From JABMRP01 sp964444795 (GTDB taxonomy: Bacteria; Planctomycetota; Planctomycetia; Pirellulales; Thermoguttaceae), in contig CAYUIQ010000236.1 of the NCBI GenBank assembly GCA_964444795.1, forward strand, positions 1 to 13,622: a stretch of 13,622 bases of DNA. The letters are read 5' to 3'. Each line of letters opens with the position of its first letter. Positions within the stretch are counted from its first letter, which is position 1. The notes beneath the pieces were generated by a model. That model searched no databases. It was not told where the DNA came from and saw nothing but the letters and a program-made list of their open reading frames with translations. Below are positions 1 through 8,300 of this stretch, in pieces. The translations under genes and the position numbers were made by a program.

Positions 1-159
1 CCGGACAACACGGCCTTGAAGAGCGACACGGCGGTCGTCGCCCGGCTGAGCACGACTCTCCTGCGGTTGGCGGAACGGACACTATCCGAATATCCTCGTC
101 CGAAAAGATCGCCCGACGCGAATACCCTTCAGTGCCGCTCTTTCTCCAGCGGTTTGTAG
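1..159 (+). CDS. Possible 3' end of an unidentified convergent gene (5' partial)
   Basis: Frame 1 is open from the window edge to a TAG at 157-159, giving 52 residues. The first 25 or so codons are strongly GC-biased at the third position, as in the real genes here. They encode an amphipathic helix-like stretch (ARLSTTLLRLAERTL), followed by a basic, Ser/Pro-containing tail with weaker codon bias. The reading would converge on, and overlap by 31 bases, the end of the large minus-strand gene. The helix faintly resembles the C-terminal helix of zinc aminopeptidases such as M28, but this is too short to assign. It could also be chance. Confidence 0.35.
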   Translation, partial: PDNTALKSDTAVVARLSTTLLRLAERTLSEYPRPKRSPDANTLQCRSFSSGL

Positions 160-3100
160 AGGGGGAGATGCCGGTAGGGGACCTCCAGCATCAGCAACCG
201 TAAGGAAGTCGCATAGAGGCGGCCACCTCTTCCTTCCCAATTGTCTCTGGGATCCCACGTGCCCGTCGACGGTCCCTCGGTGATTTGCGTTTCGATCAGC
301 AACGGCGCCGCGGCTTCGTTCCAGCCGGTCCAGTGGTCGCCCTGGAGGTGGAACATCACCTGGGTGCCGTAGTACCAGTAGTAGCTGGTATCCTTGCGCT
401 CGGCGGGCAGCTTCTTGAGCAAGTTATCGGCTCCCGATCGAAGCCGGGGGTCGTCGTAGCGCACGCCGAGGTACTGCATGCAGAGCAATCCTTCGGCCGT
501 CAGCGCGGGCGTCGAACGCCCCCGGTCCTGGTAGCCGAACTCGCTACGGGCGGATCGGGTGTGGTCGAGAAACTTCCAGACCGCCGTGAAGGTTTTTTGG
601 GGAACTTCCAGGTCGGCGATCTGCGCGCTCTTCAGGGCCATGATCTGCCAGCCGACCACCGACATGTCGCCCCGTTCATTGGGACGATAACGCCATCCTC
701 CCTCGGAGTGCTGGGCGGAGACGATGAAGTTGATCGCCTTCTGTGCCGGGCCGCGAAGACTCGCGTCGCCGCTCATCCCGTACGCCTCGCACAGGGCGAT
801 CGTGCCGATGGCGTGGCTGTACATCTGGGCGTTGCTCTCGCCGCCGGTGAACAGGTCGCCGTCGTCCTTCTGCTGTTCGATCAGCCAGCGGAGGCCCCGA
901 TCGACCGTCGACCGGTAGTCGCCCTTCTTATGCGTATGGCCGTCGCCGAGAAACGGCAGCAGCGCCAACCCGGTACCGGCCGTGTCCGACTTGGCACTGC
1001 CGTGCCCCTTGCATCGATGCCCGCGACACTGGCCGTTGAAATCGTGCAGGCTCCACCGGCCGTCGTCGCGTTGGTGCGACTTGAGCCAGACCAGACCTTT
1101 GTGAATCGCTTCCAGGCTTTCTTTCGGGCTGCCGTATTTTTCCACCAGATCGCGTTTCGTTTGCTCGTCGACCTGGCGACGCTGGAGCATCGATTGCAGG
1201 CTGATCGCGTCTTCGGCGTAGAGCACTCGGGGAGCGCGGGACCGCTGGTGGATGATCCGGCTGGCCAGCAGATCGGCCGACGGCGCGGTGTCGACCGTTT
1301 CGCGGGCGAAGCTGCCCACCACCAGACTGAGGTCCTCCGGCACATGCCGTCCGCCAGAGCGATCCGGCATGGCGACGGGAAAGCGGGCCATCGTCGTATC
1401 GGAGCGATCGACCTTCATGGCAATCGTGTCCACGGGCGGCCGAGTGGCCGGCTCATTGCCCCCGGTCTCGGCCGGCGGCAGCGGTTCGATGTCGATCCGT
1501 GCGATGGCTACGGTATCGATCGGCGCGCGCGGGGTCCGCGGCATAGCCCTGGGTCGCGGGTTTACGGCCGTGTGCTCGGGGGAATCCGGCGCGGCGTCGG
1601 CCGTCATTTCTTCCGGCGTCGGCCCGCTGAGCGGCGTGTCGGCCGGTGTGCCGTGGGGCAACGGGGAAAGGTCCGCGGCGGGTTGGCCCGGCGAGGGCTG
1701 GCGGGGAACGGCAAACTTCAGAGGCTCCGGCGCGGCCGGGCCGTTAGACTGACCGCCTTTGGTTGGCTCGGTGGGAACGTCTTCCCGCGGCACCGGCTGC
1801 ACGGGCAGCGGATCGGGTTTCGGCCGCCGCTGGCGATCGGGCGGCAGAACAGTCGACGGGTTGTCGAGCAAAGCAACTTGCTCCTCGGCCGACTCTCGCA
1901 ACAGATAGCGGGGGACGGGCGCCGGCATATCACCCAAGGGCCTTCGCGGCTGTGGCAAAGCGCCGGCATCGGCCGTGCGGATCGGCGCCCGGCGATTCAC
2001 GGGAATCTCAAAACGTGGGGGCTGCGGTTGGTCGGGCGCCGGGCCGCGCGATGAGGGAACGGGCTCCGGCTTCACCATCGGCTCTTCCACCGGCGGAAGC
2101 GTCCTCGGCGTGGTTCGATTCAGTGGCTCCGGCGACGCCTCGGCGGTGTGGTCCACCGGTTGCTCGCGCACCGGGTCGACCGGCGCTCGGTCGGCACTCG
2201 GCCGGACCGGCTCGGGGTTCGACGGGTGGTTGGGGATGTTCTCGGGGATCTCCGCATCCACGCTGACCAACTGCCGCTCGGGTGCGTCCGGATCGACCCG
2301 GTCCGGGGAGGGACTCGCTTCCCGCGGTTGAGGTTTGACCTCCTCGATCTCGATCTTCTCCTCGGGAAGAGTGAAGGTCATTCGCGGCCGCGTCGGTTCC
2401 AATGCTTCGGGCAGCGGAACCTTGACCGGCGGGGCCATCGCCACCACCAACTCCGGCGGCAAGTCGGACGTGAACTTCACCGGCAACGTGGGAATCGCCG
2501 AGTCGGTCGGCACGGGCATGTTGGGCGTTCGGGTGACCGTCCGCTGGGGCGCGGCCAACTCGAATTTCTCCATCGCCTTCAGATCGGCCAGTTTCTCATA
2601 CGACGCCTCGCCCGACCTGTGCGATTGGTGGAGCGTGCTGCTGAGCACGTCGGTGGCCACGACCCCTTCCTTCGTCTTCCCGCGGATCTCGGCGAGAATC
2701 GTTTCGCCGAAATAGAAAAAGAAGGAGCCGCCGCCCAGCAGGATATGCAAGAGCAAGGCGGCGAGGAAGAACCCGGGGACCGTTGCCCGGCGGAGCGAAA
2801 CGGCGCGAATGTACCAGATCAGCGCGGCCAGGAACGCCACCAGAATCGCGGCCACCACGAACCACCACCACCGCTGGGCGACCGCCATCGCGTTACTGTA
2901 ATCCCACCCGTGTTGACGGACGATCTCGGTGGCCGTACTGTCGTACAGGGCATACCGATCGAGCCCGGCAATCTGCTCCGACGGCTCGGCCCGATCGCTG
3001 GAAAAGAGGATGCGAAAGCCTTCCGGCGAGAGCGCCGGTTCGGTCTCATTGGCCGAAGTGTTCACTCCGCGCCCGAGATTCTCGGCGTCGTCGATCGTTT

Positions 3101-4022
3101 CGTCATCCACTCGAGCCCGGTAGAGGTCGTAGTTCTGCGTTTCGCCGCCACGGTGCGGGCGATCGGAAGCGAAGTAGAGAAACGCCCCGGAGGGCGAGAG
3201 AAAGGGCGCTCCCTCGTTGGCGTCGGACCGGTTGATCGCGGTCAGCGGCCGGGGAGATTCCCAGGAGTCGCCCGAAGCGCTGCGCTGCGCCCGGTAGAGA
3301 TCGAATTGCACCAGCCCTTGCTGGGCGCGAAGCGTGGCCGACCACTGCCTCGCTTGGGAATTCTCGTCCCACCCGTCGGCCGCCTGCTGCATCCGCGGCG
3401 TGCGGTTGCTGGCAAAGAAGAGGACGTCGCCACCGGCGGAAAGGGCCGGGTCGTACTCGTTGGCCGGCGTGTTGATCGGGGCTCCCAGGTTTCGCGGCTT
3501 GCTCCACCCGCTTTCGCTGCGCCGGGAAACGTAGATGTCGAATCCGCCGTGCCCCCCGGGACGATTGGAGTAGAGTACCGCCAGTCGACCGTCGGCCGAG
3601 ACGACCGGCCCGATGTCGTCGCCGGGTGTGTTCCACTCGTCGACCGGTTCGGCCGGCTGCCAAACGCCGCGGTGCAGAAACGAGCGATAGATGTCGGCGT
3701 CGCCGTCCGGCTTCTGCTGGGTGAAATAGAGGACCGATCCGCCTTCGGCCAATTGCGGCCGAATCAGGCTCGCCTCCGCCGGGACCCCCGCGGGGGTCGT
3801 GGAGAGCGGCACCGCCGGAAGCCAGACGATCCCCCGTTGCGGCGGGGCCGCGCCCTCGTCCCAGCGGTGCTGGCCGTCGACCGAAACGACTTCCGTGGTC
3901 TGGCGGGGAATGAGATACCAGGCGGCGGCCGCCACCAGCAACGTTAAGAGCGCGGCGGGCAAGTACCACGAGCCCAGCACGCGCCACACGACCCGTCGCC
4001 AATTGGTTCGCGGAGCTTTCAC
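129..4022 (-). CDS. Membrane protein: TolB-like PD40 repeats, Pro-rich linker, prenyltransferase/squalene-oxidase-like toroid
   Basis: 1297 residues from a GTG start; AGAGG at 4029-4033 lies 6 nt upstream. Visible order: basic N-terminus; TM1 about 19-37; four or five PD40/WD40-like strands about 90-346 (for example LYFASDRP, SNRPGGHGGFDIY); TM2 about 384-406; basic loop (RAVSLRR); TM3 about 416-437 with His426; Pro-rich, charged region about 490-830; alpha-toroid repeats about 964-1280 (GLVWLKSHQRDDGRW, GLRWLIEQQKDDGD, QHSEGGWRY). By the positive-inside rule, the propeller, linker and toroid all lie outside the cytoplasmic membrane. PD40 repeats are typical of TolB and OmpA-linked proteins; TM plus Pro-rich linker recalls TonB/TolA. 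The toroid lacks the DXDD catalytic motif of squalene-hopene cyclase, so terpene cyclisation is unlikely. It carries a C-x2-H-x-C-x2-H cluster (999-1007). It is the last gene of the TPR-exbB-exbD operon. Inferred role: energy transducer or envelope-spanning scaffold. Confidence 0.85.
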   Translation of the reverse strand: MKAPRTNWRRVVWRVLGSWYLPAALLTLLVAAAAWYLIPRQTTEVVSVDGQHRWDEGAAPPQRGIVWLPAVPLSTTPAGVPAEASLIRPQLAEGGSVLYFTQQKPDGDADIYRSFLHRGVWQPAEPVDEWNTPGDDIGPVVSADGRLAVLYSNRPGGHGGFDIYVSRRSESGWSKPRNLGAPINTPANEYDPALSAGGDVLFFASNRTPRMQQAADGWDENSQARQWSATLRAQQGLVQFDLYRAQRSASGDSWESPRPLTAINRSDANEGAPFLSPSGAFLYFASDRPHRGGETQNYDLYRARVDDETIDDAENLGRGVNTSANETEPALSPEGFRILFSSDRAEPSEQIAGLDRYALYDSTATEIVRQHGWDYSNAMAVAQRWWWFVVAAILVAFLAALIWYIRAVSLRRATVPGFFLAALLLHILLGGGSFFFYFGETILAEIRGKTKEGVVATDVLSSTLHQSHRSGEASYEKLADLKAMEKFELAAPQRTVTRTPNMPVPTDSAIPTLPVKFTSDLPPELVVAMAPPVKVPLPEALEPTRPRMTFTLPEEKIEIEEVKPQPREASPSPDRVDPDAPERQLVSVDAEIPENIPNHPSNPEPVRPSADRAPVDPVREQPVDHTAEASPEPLNRTTPRTLPPVEEPMVKPEPVPSSRGPAPDQPQPPRFEIPVNRRAPIRTADAGALPQPRRPLGDMPAPVPRYLLRESAEEQVALLDNPSTVLPPDRQRRPKPDPLPVQPVPREDVPTEPTKGGQSNGPAAPEPLKFAVPRQPSPGQPAADLSPLPHGTPADTPLSGPTPEEMTADAAPDSPEHTAVNPRPRAMPRTPRAPIDTVAIARIDIEPLPPAETGGNEPATRPPVDTIAMKVDRSDTTMARFPVAMPDRSGGRHVPEDLSLVVGSFARETVDTAPSADLLASRIIHQRSRAPRVLYAEDAISLQSMLQRRQVDEQTKRDLVEKYGSPKESLEAIHKGLVWLKSHQRDDGRWSLHDFNGQCRGHRCKGHGSAKSDTAGTGLALLPFLGDGHTHKKGDYRSTVDRGLRWLIEQQKDDGDLFTGGESNAQMYSHAIGTIALCEAYGMSGDASLRGPAQKAINFIVSAQHSEGGWRYRPNERGDMSVVGWQIMALKSAQIADLEVPQKTFTAVWKFLDHTRSARSEFGYQDRGRSTPALTAEGLLCMQYLGVRYDDPRLRSGADNLLKKLPAERKDTSYYWYYGTQVMFHLQGDHWTGWNEAAAPLLIETQITEGPSTGTWDPRDNWEGRGGRLYATSLRLLMLEVPYRHLPLYKPLEKERH

Positions 4023-4028
4023 GATCGG

Positions 4029-4033
4029 CCTCT
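4029..4033 (-). promoter_or_regulatory. Ribosome binding site supporting the GTG start of the large membrane protein
   Basis: The minus strand reads AGAGG, then 6 nt, then GTG at 4022-4020. This supports GTG as the initiator. The first in-frame ATG lies far inside the protein, well past TM1, so using it would lose the membrane anchor. A run of seven C (complement of 4034-4040) lies just upstream in the 33-nt spacer after exbD. Confidence 0.5.
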
Positions 4034-4055
4034 GGGGGGGAGGTTTTCGGTTCGG

Positions 4056-4472
4056 TCAGTGGCCACGCTTCTTCAATACCGTACACGAATAGGGCAGATC
4101 TTCTTCCTTGCAGATGCCGATCACGGTCAGCGGATACTTGAAGCGAACCTCGCGGTCGGCACGGATCTGAACCGATTGCGAATCGGGGTTCTTGATCTTC
4201 AGATCGTGTAACAGATCGACCAGACGCCTCTCACTGAGCGTTTGGTCGACGACGACGTATTTACCCTCTTTGGAGACGTTGACGATCAGTTCGTCGGGGC
4301 CCATGACCATCGGCCGTGCCTCGAAGATCTCGGCCAGCCGGAGCGACACGAGGCGCTCCTCCTGGTCGAATCGCGTGGCGACGAGGAAGAAAATCAACAG
4401 CAGAAAGACAACGTCGATCACGGGGGTCAAGTTGGGCCCCTCGGACTCGGTCTCGGGCGGCGGCAATCGCAT
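4056..4472 (-). CDS. exbD: Biopolymer transport protein ExbD/TolR family
   Basis: 138 residues, the usual ExbD/TolR size. A short Pro/Glu-rich cytoplasmic N-terminus is followed by a single membrane helix about 17-35 (NLTPVIDVVFLLLIFFLVA). Asp20 is the conserved membrane Asp of ExbD (Asp25 in E. coli) and TolR (Asp23), needed for proton-driven rotation or force generation with ExbB/TolQ. The rest is the periplasmic domain, with an IRADREVRF-type strand as in the family. The ATG overlaps the exbB stop by one base (TGATG) and has a strong GGGAGGA site, so translational coupling is expected. The downstream partner gene starts 33 nt later. The sequence cannot decide whether this is ExbD or TolR; the symbol marks the family. 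Confidence 0.93.
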   Translation of the reverse strand: MRLPPPETESEGPNLTPVIDVVFLLLIFFLVATRFDQEERLVSLRLAEIFEARPMVMGPDELIVNVSKEGKYVVVDQTLSERRLVDLLHDLKIKNPDSQSVQIRADREVRFKYPLTVIGICKEEDLPYSCTVLKKRGH

Positions 4473-5356
4473 CAGTCGCTCCTCCCGGTATGGGTTTGCA
4501 GGGATTCCAACTTCGTGAAACTGGGCACCGTTTCCAGCAGGCATTCGTCGATTTCCCGCATGAAACGTTCGATCAGGGCATTGAACCAGGCGACCACGAG
4601 CAAGCAGGGAATGGCGATCGTCAACCCGCCGGCCGTGGTCAGCAGGGCGATATAGATGCCTTTGGCCAGCAACTCGGCCTTGCCCAGTCCTTCCTGGCTG
4701 GAGACCTGAAAGGCGAAGATCATGCCGACGACGGTCCCCAGCAAGCCCACCAGGGGTGCAACGCTGCCCACGACGCTCAAGGCCCGGTTCCGCGCCCGCA
4801 TGGCGGCCATCTCGCGGATCGCGGCGTCTTCCATGCTTTTCTCGACTTCCGCCAGGGATCGACCCGCGCGGAGGACACCCGCGTGCAGGATCCGGGCGAC
4901 CGGCGTATCGGAGCCGTTGGCAATGGTCCGCAGTTGATCGGCCGTGACGGGCCCCTTGCCCGTCTGCTCCTGCAACTGGCCGACGAACGTTTTGGGGATG
5001 ACCCTTTCGTGACGCAGATGGAGGATCCTCTCCAGAGTTACGGTCAGCGCAACCATGGAGAAGATGCACAGGAGGATGTAGAAAGCCAGACCCACCCACT
5101 CGCTGGTCGTCTCGGGCCGTTTGAAGACGAGCGCTCCCAGCGAAGCGGGTTCCTCGTCTTCGCCGTTCTCGTCTTCGGCGTTCTCTTCGTCGGTGTTCTC
5201 TTCGTCGGCGGATGCGTCTTGGGCGGTCTTCTCCGCCGCCTTCTCGGGCGGTTGCGCGCCGAGCAACCCCGTTTGAATGCTGAAGAACGCCAGCAGGGCG
5301 ATCCATGCGAACATCAAAAAAGCCAGTCGAGCGTTGGTTCTTGATAGTCGGTTCAT
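4472..5356 (-). CDS. exbB: MotA/TolQ/ExbB proton channel family protein
   Basis: 294 residues. An N-terminal hydrophobic segment (about 11-34) looks like a signal peptide or extra membrane helix. A very acidic linker follows (about 50-70, DEEN repeats), then three helices about 87-107, 197-217 and 234-258. The family signature is clear: VAPLVGLLGTVVGMIFAF in the second core helix and ALLTTAGGLTIAIPCL in the third, which line the ion path in ExbB/TolQ pentamers. The cytoplasmic domain lies between core helices one and two. With ExbD it should use proton-motive force to drive a periplasmic partner, here most plausibly the large membrane protein downstream. The start lies 15 nt after the TPR stop and has only a weak ribosome site, so re-initiation is likely. 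N-terminally extended ExbB proteins with a signal-like segment occur in other Gram-negative bacteria. The symbol marks the family; TolQ is equally possible. Confidence 0.92.
   Translation of the reverse strand: MNRLSRTNARLAFLMFAWIALLAFFSIQTGLLGAQPPEKAAEKTAQDASADEENTDEENAEDENGEDEEPASLGALVFKRPETTSEWVGLAFYILLCIFSMVALTVTLERILHLRHERVIPKTFVGQLQEQTGKGPVTADQLRTIANGSDTPVARILHAGVLRAGRSLAEVEKSMEDAAIREMAAMRARNRALSVVGSVAPLVGLLGTVVGMIFAFQVSSQEGLGKAELLAKGIYIALLTTAGGLTIAIPCLLVVAWFNALIERFMREIDECLLETVPSFTKLESLQTHTGRSD
4480..4486 (-). promoter_or_regulatory. Ribosome binding site of exbD
   Basis: The minus strand reads GGGAGGA, then 7 nt, then ATG at 4472-4470. The site lies inside the last codons of exbB. It fixes the exbD start and argues against reading the same frame further upstream, where it is only a shadow of exbB. 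Confidence 0.7.
5165..5209 (-). repeat. Three 15-bp in-frame tandem units encoding the acidic DEEN tract of ExbB
   Basis: On the plus strand, units begin at 5165, 5180 and 5195, each starting gttctc; the last two differ at only one position. Each encodes five residues of the DEEN / EDEN type in the linker between the N-terminal hydrophobic segment and the first core helix. Tandem units of 15 bp can gain or lose copies without breaking the frame. Confidence 0.75.
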
Positions 5357-5371
5357 GCGGTTGCCACTTTC

Positions 5372-8300
5372 TCAGTTTGCGCCGGTGAGTTCATCCAGTA
5401 GTCGTTTCGCGTTCGCGGCCTCGGCCGCGGCCTCGGGCGACTTCCCAAATCGATCGATCACGATTTGAAAGGCCGCCTTTGCCTTGTCCTTCTGGCCCAG
5501 TTCCATGAAGCACCGTCCCGCCTCGTAGCGAGCTTTGGCCTGCCATTTGGGAAACGGATAGCTTGCCGCGACTTCAAAGAAGCGATCGACCGCCTCGTCG
5601 TATTTCTTCTCGGCGAAGGCGATTTCACCGAGCATGAAATGGGCCCGGGCGGTCGTGTCGTTGATCCGCTTCGTGGCGATCACCTTTTGGTAAACTGCCT
5701 TGGCCTCGGAGAGCCGGTTTTGCTTCTGCAACGCCATTCCCAGCCCGTAACGCGCCTCCTCGGTCTGGGGGAAATCAGCGAATTCGTCCAGGACGCTCTT
5801 GAAATACTTCTCGCAATCGGGCCATTGCTGCAGCGCCCCGGCGCAGCGACCCGCCTGATAGAGGGCGCCCGCGCGATACTTCTCCAGTTTCTTCTCGGCC
5901 ACGGCGGCATAGAGAGACAGCGCGGTCTCGAACTGGCGTTGGTTAAAGAGACTCTCGCCGGCCAGGAACTGCGCGGGCCCGGCGTATTTACCCTCGGGAT
6001 GCTCGCGCAGTTGCGATTGCAGCGTCGTCGCGGCTTCGGCGTATTTCCCCTGGCGATATTGGATCTCTCCCACCTTGCATTGCAGCTTCTCGCGCAGCTC
6101 GGGCGCCTTCGCCTTGGCCAAACCGGCGGCATAGGCGGTTGCCGCTTCGACGGTCTCGGCCTGCCGGCTCGCGTCGTCGCCGGCTTTCTCGGCGACCCCT
6201 TCATGCCATCGCCCGACGCGGAACCACGCCTCGCCGGCCAGCGTGCTGCCGGGCATCTCTTCGGCCAGACGGCGAAATGCGCGGGCCGCTTCTTCCGCTT
6301 TACCCTGCTCCAGAAGCGTGTGTCCCATTTCGTAATAGATCCGATCGGCTCCGGCGGACTCGGGCAAGGCCGCCACGGCCGCGGGAACGTCGTCGAACTG
6401 CCCCATGTGGATCTTGCACATCGCCAAGGCGTATTGTGCCGCGGAGCCGCTGGTGCCGGTGGCCCCGTTATCGAGAAACGCCTGGAGCTCGGCCGCCGCC
6501 TTATCGTATTGCTTCCCGCGATGGTAGACCAATCCCCGCAGATAGCGACCCCGGTTGGCAAGGCTCGCCTCGGGCGTCCCGGCGAGCAGTTCGTCGAGTT
6601 GGACAAGGGCGCCGTCGTCGTCGTCTTCGGCGTAGTACGACGCGGCCAGCCCGTATCGGGCCGAAGCCACGAACTCGGAACCCGCGTGTTTCTCCACCAC
6701 CTCCTTGTAGCGAGCGATTGCCTCCTCGTTCTTCTCCTGCTCCTGGTGGATCTCGCCCAGTTCGTAACAGGCCTGCGCGCTTCGGGGGCTCTGCGGAAAA
6801 TCGGAACGGACCCGCTCGAGCCGCTTCGCCGCGGCCGCGGGATCACCAATCGCTCGGTGGCTCCGGGCCGCCAGGATCAGCACTTCATCGTGGCGGGGCC
6901 AATCCGGTTTCGCCTTCAGTGCCGCATCGAAGGCGGCCAGCGCTTCGGTATGGGCGTCGGCCCCAAGATGGCACCGGCCGATCAGCAGGTGCGCCTCGGC
7001 TTGATGCTCTCCGTCGGCAAGCGAACCGACGACACTCGCCAGGTAGTCCTTCGCTTCCGTCCGCTTGTCCGTTTGGTAGAGGCACCAGGCGATGCGCAAA
7101 TGGGACCGCGGCACCCGATGATGGTCGTTGTGCTCGGTGACCAGTCGGCGGTAAAGCGTCTCGGCTTCCTTCAAGGCCGCGTCGTCGGCCTCATCGGGCA
7201 GCAGACGGGCTTCGGCTGCGATATACAACACCGCCGGGGCAAGCTCGTGTTTGCTCAAGGCGGACTTGGAGAGGAATGTCTCGGCATGGCGCCGGGCAGT
7301 TGCGAAATCTTCCTCGCCCAGGGCCGCGAAAGCCGACATGTAGAGAGCATGGGGCGTCAACGGGTGGTCGGGAAACTGCCCGGCAAACCGCTCGTACCGG
7401 CCGACGGCCTCGGCTTGCTGGTCCGGCAACTCGAAAATCGCGTCGATATGGGTCTTTTGCAGGTACGCGGCGAATTCGCCCTGGGGAAAGCGGGCGGTCG
7501 CTTTTTCCAGCACGCTCGCCGCGTCGGCCGGCTTCTTCAACTCCAAGAGCGCGCGTCCCAACCAATAGGCGGCTTCGGCCGATTCCGCTTTAGAGTCGGC
7601 GGCCAGGGGTTGGAGCACCTTGCGGGCGTCGTCCCAGCGACGCGTCTGAAAGTGGCATTTGCCGGCGGCTAACCGCGCTGCGGTGCCATGGTTGCTCTGG
7701 GGGAAACGGCTGAGAAACTCGGCAAACAGTTTGGCCGCCTCTTCCGTCTTGCCGGCTCCCGCCCGGCACTCTGCTTGCCGAAACAGTGCCGTATCGGCCT
7801 GTGCGAATCCCGGGAGTTTGGCGACTTGTTCGAGTTCCCGCTCCGCGGCGTCGAATTGTTTCTGTGCCAGAAGAGAAATGCCCAAGCCCAGGCGGATCTC
7901 GGCCGCCAATTCGTGATTGGCGAACGTATCCTTGCCGAGGAACTCCTCAAACGTAGCCGCCGCCTGCGGATGGCGCTGGAGTTCCTGCTGCGTAATTCCC
8001 AGGTCGTAGTACGCCCGGGCCAGCAGCGGACCGTTGGGAGCGTCCTTCATTAGCCGCTGCAACACGACGACGGCCCCTTCCAAGTCGCCGGCCGAATAGA
8101 GCGCGTCGCCCTGGCAATACAGCGCCCGATGCACGAGTTTCTCCTCGGCGTTGCCGGCGGCGACCTTACCCAGCGCGGCGGCGGCGGTCTTGAAATCGTC
8201 GGGCTTCTCACTGGCCAAGGCGACCTCGTAAAGGGCCATGCCCAGGTTGTACCGGGCGCCGCCGGCATACGGCGAATCGGGATGCCGGGAGAGCATCTCC

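Noticed and set aside
129..1131. Squalene-hopene cyclase activity for the toroid domain
   Set aside because: The DXDD catalytic motif is missing and the domain sits on a multi-domain membrane protein beside ExbB/ExbD. Only the fold is supported.
285..2054. Long open plus-strand frame (589 codons) opposite the large membrane protein
   Set aside because: It is antisense to a protein with clear domains, has an Arg/Gly/Ala/Val-rich low-complexity composition and lacks family motifs. This is a GC-bias shadow. The same applies to plus-strand frames at 2148-3947 and 5465-7672 and minus-strand frames at 9419-11164 and 11478-13352.
4034..4040. Seven-base homopolymer between exbD and the transducer start as a phase-variable switch
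   Set aside because: Seven bases is short for slippage switching, and it lies outside the reading frames. A run of this length is expected by chance in GC-rich DNA.
4056..5306. A single 416-codon minus-strand frame suggesting an N-terminally extended ExbD
   Set aside because: Everything upstream of 4472 in this frame is Arg/Gly-rich shadow of exbB. The ATG at 4472 has a strong ribosome site and gives a normal 138-residue ExbD.
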